From: Bifidobacterium italicum
GTDB lineage: Bacteria > Actinomycetota > Actinomycetes > Actinomycetales > Bifidobacteriaceae
Assembly (NCBI RefSeq): GCF_002286915.1
Contig: NZ_MVOG01000005.1
Coordinates: forward strand, 184,067-248,066
DNA length: 64,000 bases
Direction: 5' to 3'
Below the pieces are notes generated by a model. The model did not search any database. It was not told the DNA's origin and saw only the letters and a program-made list of their open reading frames with translations. Below are positions 28,200-35,420 of this stretch, in pieces; position 1 is the stretch's first letter; every line of letters starts with the position of its first letter. Position numbers and translations under genes: made by a program.

Positions 28200-28261
28200 G
28201 CACGATGTCAAGCGAAACGATCACCCCGGATATGCAAACGAACTCGCAGAAAGGAAAGGCC

Positions 28262-29131
28262 ATGGAAGCCTCCGTCGAAAAGGTGAGCGTCTGGTATCAC
28301 ATGCGCCGCTGGGTGCTCTCCTTCCTCAAGTACTTCAGCCTCGTCTTCATCACGTTCTGCGTCCTGCTGCCGCTCGCGTCCTGCGTGTGGACGGCGGCGA
28401 AGACCGATGCCGAATACAAGACCGGCAACGTCATGGCGATGCCGCACAACTGGTTCAACTTCCAGAACTACGCGGACGCATTCAAGCTGTCGAACATGGC
28501 CGTCGCGTTCCGCAACTCCTTCATCGTCCTCGTGTGCGTCTGCTTCATGACGACGATCATCGGCACCCAGCTCGCCTACGTCCTGAGCCGCTTCCAGTTC
28601 CCGGGCAACGCGTTCATCCGCGGCGCCTTCACGATCGCGGCGCTGCTGCCGGGCATCGCGATGCAGGTCGCGGTCTACAAGATCATGGGCAGCCTCGGCA
28701 TGATCAACTCGCTGTGGGGCTACATCATCATGTCGATGGGCACCGATGTCATCTCGATCTACATCTTCATCCAGTACTTCGAAAACCTGCCGATCTCGCT
28801 TGACGAGGCTGCGATGATCGACGGCGCGAGCTACTTCACGATCTACGGCCGCATCCTGCTGCCGCTGCTCAAGCCGGCGATCGTCACGGCCCTCATCCTC
28901 AAGGGCGTCGGCATCTACAACGAGTACTACGCGGCCAACCTCTACCTCCAGGACAAACAGAAGCTCGGCACCGTGGCCATCTCGCTGTACGCCTTCACCG
29001 GCCCGCAGGGTCCGAAGTACAACCTGATCTGCGCAGGCGTCATCGTGACGCTGCTGCCCGCCCTGATCCTGTTCCTGATCTTCCAGAAGCAGATCTACAA
29101 CGGCGTCGCAGCCGGCGCAGTCAAGGAGTGA
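28262..29131 (+). CDS. Oligosaccharide ABC transporter permease (MalG type)
   Basis: Second channel subunit, 289 residues from this start, six TM segments (first: FSLVFITFCVLLPLASCV). EAA loop: LDEAAMIDGASYFTIYGRILLP-like with the conserved Gly. It ends YNGVAAGAVKE, the typical MalG tail that contacts its partner permease. The ATG at 28262 is chosen because GAAAGGAAAGG precedes it; an in-frame ATG at 28205 would add 19 polar residues but has only a weak site. A terminator 38 bases after the stop separates it from the beta-mannosidase gene, probably allowing partial read-through. Confidence 0.9.
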   Translation: MEASVEKVSVWYHMRRWVLSFLKYFSLVFITFCVLLPLASCVWTAAKTDAEYKTGNVMAMPHNWFNFQNYADAFKLSNMAVAFRNSFIVLVCVCFMTTIIGTQLAYVLSRFQFPGNAFIRGAFTIAALLPGIAMQVAVYKIMGSLGMINSLWGYIIMSMGTDVISIYIFIQYFENLPISLDEAAMIDGASYFTIYGRILLPLLKPAIVTALILKGVGIYNEYYAANLYLQDKQKLGTVAISLYAFTGPQGPKYNLICAGVIVTLLPALILFLIFQKQIYNGVAAGAVKE

Positions 29132-29168
29132 CGCTCTCAGACTTACCCTTCCCCTTTCCTCACCATCA

Positions 29169-29216
29169 GGGAGCCGTGCCGAGCGAGTTGCGTGCGGCAC
29201 GGCTCCCTTTCCTTCT
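29169..29216 (+). terminator. Terminator between permease and beta-mannosidase genes
   Basis: GGGAGCCGTGCC (29169-29180) pairs with GGCACGGCTCCC (29196-29207), then TTTCCTTCTT. No operator palindrome is seen before the beta-mannosidase gene, so read-through may drive it. Confidence 0.85.
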
Positions 29217-29301
29217 TCGGCGGTCGCCCGATCGCCTTCCCCGCCACCGTTCCACCTCCATGCGCGGCACACGCCGGCATCAACCACTAGGAGCACATAC
29301 C

Positions 29302-32010
29302 ATGACCAACACCCCTTCCACCTTCGCCCCGCTGTCGAGCGGCTGGACCGTCACCGCGATGAACCCGGAGGCGGTGCCCGCCGACCTCCGCGAGACGCTG
29401 ACCGCCGGCATCCCGGCGACCGTCCCGGGCGAGGCGACGCTCGACCTGCTCAACGCCGGCCTCATCCCCGATCCCTTCGACGGCGACAACGAGAACAAGC
29501 TGCAGTGGACCGGCGACGTCGACTGGCGCTTCACCTGCACTTTCGATTGGCATGACGACGGCAACACGCGGCACGACCTCGTCGCCTACGGCCTCGACAC
29601 CGTCGCGACGGTCGCGCTCAACGGCGATCCGGTCGCGCAGACCGAGAACTGCCACCGCTCCTACCGCTGGGACATCCGCGACCTGCTCAAGGACGGCGAG
29701 AACGTGCTCACCGTCACGTTCATGTCCCCGGTGCGCTACTCCGACGCCGAGGAGCAGCGCCGCGGCTACTATCCGCACACCGAGCACCACGCCTTCAACC
29801 AGATTCGCAAGCCGAGCTACTCCTTCGGATGGGACTGGGGCGTCGACGTGGCGAACGCCGGCATCTGGCGCGAGATCGGCATCGACTCGTGGAGCGGCGT
29901 GCGCCTGGCCGAGGTGCGCCCGCTCGTCGACGTGGCCTCCGACGGCACCGGCATCCTCAACGTGCACGTCAAGGTCGAGCGCGAAGGCCACGGCCGCATC
30001 ATGAACCCGATGGACGCCCACAAGTTCCAGACGCCGGTCCCGGTCCATGTGACGCTCGAGGGTTACGGCACGATGCTCGAGGCCGACGGATCGGTCGATC
30101 AGGGCCGCGACGAGACGACGATCACGATCGCCGTGCCGGACGCGAAGCTGTGGTGGCCGCTCGGCTACGGCGACCAGCCGCTCTATGCCGTCGACGTCAA
30201 GGCCGGCACGGACCTGCAGGCCGCATGGAAGGGCCGTATCGGCTTCCGCACGACGCATGTGGACACCCGCGCCGACGACCTCGGCCGCCCGTTCCAGATC
30301 TACGTCAACGACGTGCCGGTGCACGCGCACGGCTACAACTGGATCCCCGACGATGCGTTCATCGCGCGCGTGACGAAGAAGGACTACGAGCGCGGCATCC
30401 GCGACCTCGTCGAATCGAACTCGAACATGGTCCGCGTCTGGGGAGGCGGCATCTACGAGGCCGATGAATTCTACGATCTGTGCGACGAATACGGCGTCAT
30501 GGTCTGGCAGGACTTCATGCTCGCCTGCGCCGCCTACCCCGAGGATCCGGAGACGAAGGAGGAGGTCGAGGCCGAGGCGCGCGAGGCCATCATCCGTCTG
30601 TCGAGCCATCCGAGCCTCATCGTCTGGAACGGCTCGAACGAGAACTACGTGGCCTACGCGGAATGGGGCGGCTACAAGCAGGCCGTGCGTGACGACGACC
30701 TGCCGGCGAACGAATACGGCTACGGCGAGAAGGGCTGGGGCGACTACTACTACTCGGAGCTCTTCCCGCAGCTGCTCGCCGAGCTCGACCCGACGCACGT
30801 CTACCTTCCGAGCTCGCCGATGAGCTTCACGAAGTTCACGAACGCGAACTGGGACACCGACGGCACGATGCATATCTGGGATGCATGGAACCGCAAGGAT
30901 TACCGCATCTACGCCGAGTACACGCCGCGCTTCGCCGACGAATTCGGCTATCAGGCGCCTCCGGCATGGAGCACGCTCGTCGGCGCCGTGCACGACGAGA
31001 AGCTCGAGCCCTTCGGCAAGCAGATGCTCGTGCACCAGAAGGCGATGGGCGGCAACTACAAGCTCGCCCGTGGCATGCGTTCGCATCTGACGCCCGGCCA
31101 CCTCGACGACGTGAGCTTCGGCGGCGTCGTCAACGGCAAGCCGAGTGACGGCGCGCACAGCTGGCTCATCCCGACCGACGACTGGGACGACATCCAGGAC
31201 TGGCACTGGGCGTGCCAGCTGCAGCAGGCGCATGCGATGAAGTTCGGCGTCGAACATATGCGTTCGCTCGCGCCGGTCAACGCAGGCGCGCTCATCTGGC
31301 AGCTCAACGACGATTGGCCGGTCGTGTCCTGGGCGGCCGTCGACTTCAACGGCCATCGCAAGCCGGTGTGGTATGCGTCGCGCGACTTCTTCGCGCCGCG
31401 TCTCGCGACGATCCAGCCGCGCACGTCCGAGGAGTACCGTCAGACGCACAGCTGGGAAGGCGTCAAGGTGGGCGCCGACCACTTCGAGCTCATCGTCCTC
31501 AATGACACCCGCGAACCCGTCAAGGACACATGGACGGTGCAGCGCGTGACGTTCGGCGGCGACGTGCTCGCGACGCAGACGATCGACGTCGACCTCGACG
31601 CGACCTCGCACAAGGGATACACGTTCGACGACGCCATCGTCGGCTACGACGATCCGAACGCGGAGCTCATCGTCGCGACGCCGTCCGACAACTCCTTCGC
31701 GCGCGTCGTCTACAATCCGGCCGAAGTCGTCGACCAGTCGCTCGCCGCGCCCGCGGAGGCCTTCACCGCCGATGCGAGGAAGGTCGACGGCGGCGTCGAG
31801 CTTACGGTGACGGCGAAGGACTACGTGCGCGACCTGTTCGTCATGGTCGACAAGGTGGATGCGGAGGCCGCCGTCAAGGAAGGCCTCGTCTCGCTGCTGC
31901 CGGGCGAATCGGTCACGTTCCACATCACGACGGACGCGGATGATCCGCAGGCCTTCACGGCGCCGAACGTGCTGCGCAGCGCGAATGACCTCAAGCGCGA
32001 AGCGAAGTGA
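29302..32010 (+). CDS. GH2 beta-mannosidase
   Basis: Cytoplasmic exo-glycosidase of 902 residues. GH2 layout: sugar-binding jelly roll (WTGDVDWRFTCTFDWHDD; KPSYSFGWDWGVDVANAGIW, diagnostic for beta-mannosidases), Ig-like domain (WWPLGYGDQPLYAV, IGFRT), TIM barrel, then C-terminal domains. Acid/base Glu is in VWNGSNENY (about residue 447) and the nucleophile Glu in ADEFGYQAPP (about 547). The WGGGIYE and DFMLACAAYPED segments are also typical. It releases mannose from the non-reducing end of beta-1,4-manno-oligosaccharides. The ATG at 29302 follows TAGGAGC. Its presence is the strongest pointer to mannan as the substrate of the whole locus. Confidence 0.94.
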   Translation: MTNTPSTFAPLSSGWTVTAMNPEAVPADLRETLTAGIPATVPGEATLDLLNAGLIPDPFDGDNENKLQWTGDVDWRFTCTFDWHDDGNTRHDLVAYGLDTVATVALNGDPVAQTENCHRSYRWDIRDLLKDGENVLTVTFMSPVRYSDAEEQRRGYYPHTEHHAFNQIRKPSYSFGWDWGVDVANAGIWREIGIDSWSGVRLAEVRPLVDVASDGTGILNVHVKVEREGHGRIMNPMDAHKFQTPVPVHVTLEGYGTMLEADGSVDQGRDETTITIAVPDAKLWWPLGYGDQPLYAVDVKAGTDLQAAWKGRIGFRTTHVDTRADDLGRPFQIYVNDVPVHAHGYNWIPDDAFIARVTKKDYERGIRDLVESNSNMVRVWGGGIYEADEFYDLCDEYGVMVWQDFMLACAAYPEDPETKEEVEAEAREAIIRLSSHPSLIVWNGSNENYVAYAEWGGYKQAVRDDDLPANEYGYGEKGWGDYYYSELFPQLLAELDPTHVYLPSSPMSFTKFTNANWDTDGTMHIWDAWNRKDYRIYAEYTPRFADEFGYQAPPAWSTLVGAVHDEKLEPFGKQMLVHQKAMGGNYKLARGMRSHLTPGHLDDVSFGGVVNGKPSDGAHSWLIPTDDWDDIQDWHWACQLQQAHAMKFGVEHMRSLAPVNAGALIWQLNDDWPVVSWAAVDFNGHRKPVWYASRDFFAPRLATIQPRTSEEYRQTHSWEGVKVGADHFELIVLNDTREPVKDTWTVQRVTFGGDVLATQTIDVDLDATSHKGYTFDDAIVGYDDPNAELIVATPSDNSFARVVYNPAEVVDQSLAAPAEAFTADARKVDGGVELTVTAKDYVRDLFVMVDKVDAEAAVKEGLVSLLPGESVTFHITTDADDPQAFTAPNVLRSANDLKREAK

Positions 32011-32012
32011 TG

Positions 32013-32060
32013 ATTTAAGCGGCCATCAGTACCACGGCAACTGATGGCCGCTTAAATATT
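32013..32060 (+). terminator. Long hairpin after beta-mannosidase
   Basis: A perfect 18-bp stem: ATTTAAGCGGCCATCAGT (32013-32030) and ACTGATGGCCGCTTAAAT (32040-32057), 9-base loop, then ATTGTT. Its outer arms read TTTAAGCGG/CCGCTTAAA, close to half-sites of the locus operator. Confidence 0.8.
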
Positions 32061-32114
32061 GTTCCGATCATTCGAATGGTTTCGGACGATGCAGGGACGC
32101 AATGGCATAATCAT

Positions 32115-32186
32115 GGGGGGGGGAAAAGTCGGCCGGCGGGATGCGTCGGCCGGCGTTACCATATACAATGGTTCTGAAGCGATTCA
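32115..32186 (+). promoter_or_regulatory. Promoter region of the locus LacI regulator
   Basis: A run of nine G (32115-32123) is followed by a direct repeat GTCGGCCGGCGGG / GTCGGCCGGCG. TATACAAT (32162-32169) is a likely -10 box, and TGAAGCGATTCA (32175-32186), a one-mismatch form of the locus palindrome, lies where transcription would start, suggesting autoregulation. Confidence 0.55.
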
Positions 32187-32327
32187 GTGACGACTCCATC
32201 ACGGGGCGCGGCGGGGATCGCGGGGCACCAACAGCACAACGCATGCCGTCCGTGGCGACGGACGGAGGCCACGGAACGCAGCGGCACAGTGGCGTGCGCG
32301 CAGCGTGACGGGATGGGAGACAACGAC

Positions 32328-33359
32328 ATGGCGACACAGAAGACGAAGGTCACGATCTTCGACGTGGCGAAGGCATCGGGGGTGTCGAGCAGCGCCGTGT
32401 CCTACGCATTGAACGGGAAACCGGGGGTTTCCGACACGACGCGCGCGAAGGTGCTGCAGGTCGCCAGGGAGCTCGGATGGAAACCGAACGGCGCTGCGCA
32501 GTCGCTCGCGCAGTCCAAGACGCGGCGCATCGGCCTGATCCTCGGCTACGATCCGCAGCTGCTCGCCGTCGAGCCGTACATGATGAGCCTCATCTCCGGC
32601 CTCGGCGCGGAGCTCGAGGAGAAGGACTACTCGCTGCTCGTGCGCATGTCGATGGACAGCGACGACGAGGATTCGATCATCGAGGACTGGGTCGCGACGA
32701 GCAACGTCGACGCGATGCTGTTGCTCAATCTGGAGATCGGCGATCCGCGCATCGACATGATGAAGCAGAACCCGCAGATGCCGGTGCTTGCCGTCGCCGA
32801 CGCCTCGCTCACCGCGGGGCTGCCGACGCTCGCGAGCGACGACGCCGCCGCGGTCGGCCTCGCTGTGCGCCACCTCTATGATCTGGGCCACCGCAACATC
32901 GCGCGCGTCGCCGGTCCCGAGGAGCTCGGCCACTCGTACATCCGCGACGCCGCGTTCTCAGAGGTGACGGCCGAACTCGGCGTGCGCTACCGCTGCCTGC
33001 ACACCGACTACACGCCGGCCGCCGGCGCCGATGCGACGAAACGGCTGCTCAGCGTCAATCCGGCGCCGACGGCGATCATCTACGACAACGACGTGATGGC
33101 GCTCGCCGCGGAAGGCGTCGCGGCGGTCAACGGCGTGCGCGTGCCCCAGGATCTGTCGATCATGAGCTGGGACGACTCGTTCATGTGCGAGGCCGCGCAT
33201 CCCGGCATCACGGCGCTCAACCGCGACATCGTCGAATCGGGCCGCATCGCGGCGTCGCTGATGCTCAAGCTCATCGACGGCGAGGAGGTGGACGTCGTCG
33301 AGGAACCGCCTTACGTGTTGCGTGTGCGCGATTCGACCGGGCCGGCCCCGGAACGCTGA
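32328..33359 (+). CDS. LacI-family regulator of the mannan-oligosaccharide locus
   Basis: Transcription factor of 343 residues. The helix-turn-helix VTIFDVAKASGVSSSAVSYA (about 8-27) and hinge RELGWKPNGAAQSLAQS are followed by a ligand domain (RRIGLILGYDPQLLAVEPYM; VRHLYDLGHRNIARVAGPEE). ATG at 32328 follows GGGAG with suitable spacing; an in-frame ATG at 32313 is possible. A close variant of the locus palindrome lies in its own promoter, and other copies are at 22929, 24608, 24787, 26956, 35301 and 37624, so it probably represses the whole locus until a manno-oligosaccharide or mannose is present. The operator assignment is inference. Confidence 0.88.
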   Translation: MATQKTKVTIFDVAKASGVSSSAVSYALNGKPGVSDTTRAKVLQVARELGWKPNGAAQSLAQSKTRRIGLILGYDPQLLAVEPYMMSLISGLGAELEEKDYSLLVRMSMDSDDEDSIIEDWVATSNVDAMLLLNLEIGDPRIDMMKQNPQMPVLAVADASLTAGLPTLASDDAAAVGLAVRHLYDLGHRNIARVAGPEELGHSYIRDAAFSEVTAELGVRYRCLHTDYTPAAGADATKRLLSVNPAPTAIIYDNDVMALAAEGVAAVNGVRVPQDLSIMSWDDSFMCEAAHPGITALNRDIVESGRIAASLMLKLIDGEEVDVVEEPPYVLRVRDSTGPAPER

Positions 33360-33396
33360 GATTTGCGGCGCATGCTCGCCGCATGGGAGAAGAAAG

Positions 33397-33443
33397 ACGG
33401 CAGCGGCCCCGCCTGACAGTCATGCAGGCGGAGCCGCTGCCGT
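33397..33443. terminator. Two-part hairpin between convergent genes
   Basis: ACGGCAGCGGC (33397-33407) pairs with GCCGCTGCCGT (33433-33443), and inside it CCGCCTG (33409-33415) pairs with CAGGCGG (33425-33431). On the minus strand it is followed by CTTTCTTCTCCC, so it probably ends the minus-strand YesL operon; the plus side lacks a T tract. Confidence 0.65.
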
Positions 33444-33513
33444 ATCCATAGGATCCATAAATGAACCGGACGATCGCAATGTGCACCGGTGGCGATCGCG
33501 AAGATGCCTGTTG

Positions 33514-33672
33514 GCGAACGCTGCGGGTGCAAGTTGCGGCGGTGGAGGTCGCGGGAGGAGCCGTCAGCGAACGCTTTGGGTGCAAGTTGCGGCGGTCGCG
33601 TTCGCGTGGCGGGGACGTTGCGAACGGTTCGGGTGCGGGGTGCGGCGGTCGCGTTCGCGCGGCGAGGGAGGG
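33514..33672. repeat. Three tandem units of exactly 53 bp
   Basis: Units start at 33514, 33567 and 33620, each GCGAACG(C/G)T followed by GGGTGC(A/G)(A/G)G and TGCGGCGGT; units 2 and 3 share GCGGCGGTCGCGTTCGCG. Intergenic, between the LacI gene and the YesL-like gene. No protein assigned. Confidence 0.75.
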
Positions 33673-33696
33673 GACGGGCGCCGAATGGGCGGATCG

Positions 33697-34347
33697 TCAG
33701 GCGTCGTGGTCGGCAGGGGTGTCGCGCGGCTTGAGATGGAAGGCGTTGCAGGTCCAGCGCATGACCGCCCACATCGAGACGCCGGCGCCGAGGACGCACC
33801 ACAGGATCGGCACCCAGACGACCGCGCCGGGCACGAACCACATCAGCGCGAACGGCAGCGCGATGAGCGCGACGTTGCCAAGCGCCAGCAGCGGCTTCAT
33901 CAGCGACAGGCGGACCGACTGGCGGATCTGCTCCCACCAGGACAGCTTGCTGCGGCCGGAAAGCGGCAGCACGAAGGACAGCATCATCGCGATGATGACG
34001 AGCGCGCCGAGCGTGACGCCGTAGATGACGGACGCCGCGTCGCCGGACTGCCGGGAGATGTACCACAGATCGACGGCGCCGATCGCGAAGAGGATGATGA
34101 ACAGCAGCGAGAACAGCATGTTCACGCCGAAACGACGTTTGATCGCGCGCCAGAACGTGCGCAGGACGCCTTCGTCGGTGTCCTCGATGATCTCGCGCGC
34201 GACCTCGCAGGCGGCGGAAGTGGCCGGGCCTATCGTCACGATCGGGATCGAACAGACGAACCATGCGACGGACAGCATCGCGAGGTCGCCGATGCGGCCC
34301 ATGACGACGTTGAACGGATTGTCCTGACGGAACAGGCTGGAACTCAT
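33697..34347 (-). CDS. YesL-like membrane protein (DUF624)
   Basis: Membrane protein of 216 residues with about five TM segments. NPFNVVMGRIGDLAMLSVAW, then FVCSIPIVTIGPATSA, is the diagnostic N-terminus of the DUF624/YesL family; the middle region has LRTFWRAIKRRFGVN. YesL proteins are found beside sugar ABC transporters and glycosidases in many Firmicutes and Actinobacteria, but their molecular role is not established. The ATG at 34347 has GAGGAG eight bases upstream. It is the second gene of an operon controlled from the operator at 35301, divergent from the alpha-galactosidase. Confidence 0.85.
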   Translation of the reverse strand: MSSSLFRQDNPFNVVMGRIGDLAMLSVAWFVCSIPIVTIGPATSAACEVAREIIEDTDEGVLRTFWRAIKRRFGVNMLFSLLFIILFAIGAVDLWYISRQSGDAASVIYGVTLGALVIIAMMLSFVLPLSGRSKLSWWEQIRQSVRLSLMKPLLALGNVALIALPFALMWFVPGAVVWVPILWCVLGAGVSMWAVMRWTCNAFHLKPRDTPADHDA

Positions 34348-34412
34348 GACGGTGTCTCCTCTTTTCGGATTGCGGATGATGTTCGGGTCGAGGGGTGTGG
34401 ATGCAGGCCCGT

Positions 34413-35153
34413 TCAACGGTACAGGTATGCGATGAACCGCTGCGCGTTGCCGGTCTGCCTTGTGTTCGCGACGACGCCGATGAGCGCGGCGTCGTCGGTC
34501 GCGAACTCGTGCCAGCGCTTCGCGTCGTCGAGCTTGAGTCCGTAGGGTTCCGCCTTGCCTTTGCCGCTGCCGGAATCGTCGACGTCGTCGCTGAGCGCGG
34601 AATCGTCGAATCCGTGGAAATCCTCGGCGTAGGCGTGCAGGTCGCCGTATTCGTCGGCCGGCAGCGTCGACTTGAGATTCGTGAAGTAGCCGTAGCCGGC
34701 GAGTTCGCGGAAGACGGACGGCGGCGCGATGACGACGTCGATCTGCTCGCTCGAGATCATCGTCTGCAGCTTGGAGAGTCCGTCCTTCTTCGTGTCGAAG
34801 TAGTCGTCGATGATGACGTCCTGCCCGAGCATCTCCGCGTACTGCTCCTGCAGCTTCGCGGATTCGCCGAGCGGGAGCGTGCTGTCGACGACGGCCGCAT
34901 ACAACGCCGGGCGTTCGCGAGGCGAGACGAAACGGACGATGACGAACGCGCACAGCGCGATGACGATGACGGCGGCGGCGCACGGGATCAGGAAATGCTC
35001 GCGGAAGTAGGCGGCCTTCTGGCGCATCGGCAGTTTTGCGAACACGTACAGCTTCGATTTGCCGGCGTACTGCGGCGCCTGTGTGAGCGAATCCACGGCC
35101 GCGCGCTGGGATTCGGTGAGGCGATCATCCGACGGATGCCTGTCTGCTGCCAT
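34413..35153 (-). CDS. Membrane-anchored extracytoplasmic protein, partner of YesL-like gene
   Basis: Not recognised as a named family. From the ATG at 35153 it has 246 residues: a charged cytoplasmic part with KLPMRQKAAYFREHFLIP, one TM helix (about 54-76, PCAAAVIVIALCAFVIVRFV) and an outer domain of about 170 residues. That domain includes LQEQYAEMLGQDVIIDDYFD and ISSEQIDVVIAPPSVFRELA, which resemble pieces of a solute-binding-protein fold. An acidic Ser/Gly-rich patch (DDVDDSGSGKGK) precedes the end. The start is uncertain; in-frame ATG at 35162 and GTG codons further up exist. Sits 65 bases upstream of the YesL-like gene in the same operon. A sugar-sensing or transport-assisting role is only a guess. 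Confidence 0.65.
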   Translation of the reverse strand: MAADRHPSDDRLTESQRAAVDSLTQAPQYAGKSKLYVFAKLPMRQKAAYFREHFLIPCAAAVIVIALCAFVIVRFVSPRERPALYAAVVDSTLPLGESAKLQEQYAEMLGQDVIIDDYFDTKKDGLSKLQTMISSEQIDVVIAPPSVFRELAGYGYFTNLKSTLPADEYGDLHAYAEDFHGFDDSALSDDVDDSGSGKGKAEPYGLKLDDAKRWHEFATDDAALIGVVANTRQTGNAQRFIAYLYR

Positions 35154-35300
35154 GGCGCCCATCCTCTCGTCATACGTTCCGGCGGCGTCGCCGGCGGCCG
35201 CGGCGCCCATCGCGACGTGTCCGCCGGCCGCGCGAAGGCGGCGCTCGGACGGCACATCGGCGTGTCGAAGTGAACCTCAGCCATGTTCTGTTTGCGTTAC

Positions 35301-35339
35301 TTAACCGCTTAATTTATACTGTTTGAACGAAAAAGTCAA
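35301..35339 (-). promoter_or_regulatory. Minus-strand promoter and operator, divergent from alpha-galactosidase
   Basis: TTAACCGCTTAA (35301-35312), one mismatch from a perfect palindrome. On the minus strand TTGACT (complement of 35334-35339) and a TATAAA-like -10 (complement of 35313-35318) lie upstream of the operator. It may also affect the GH36 gene starting at 35421. Confidence 0.6.
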
Positions 35340-35420
35340 TCCCCGGTGTAGTGCCGACGGCGGAACTTACGGGGACTGAACGCGTGGCGGTCGCGCCGCG
35401 ATCGTGCGAAGGAGACGATG

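Noticed and set aside
33460..33696. Coding extension through the 53-bp repeats
   Set aside because: A 53-bp period is not a multiple of three, so successive units would be read in different frames.
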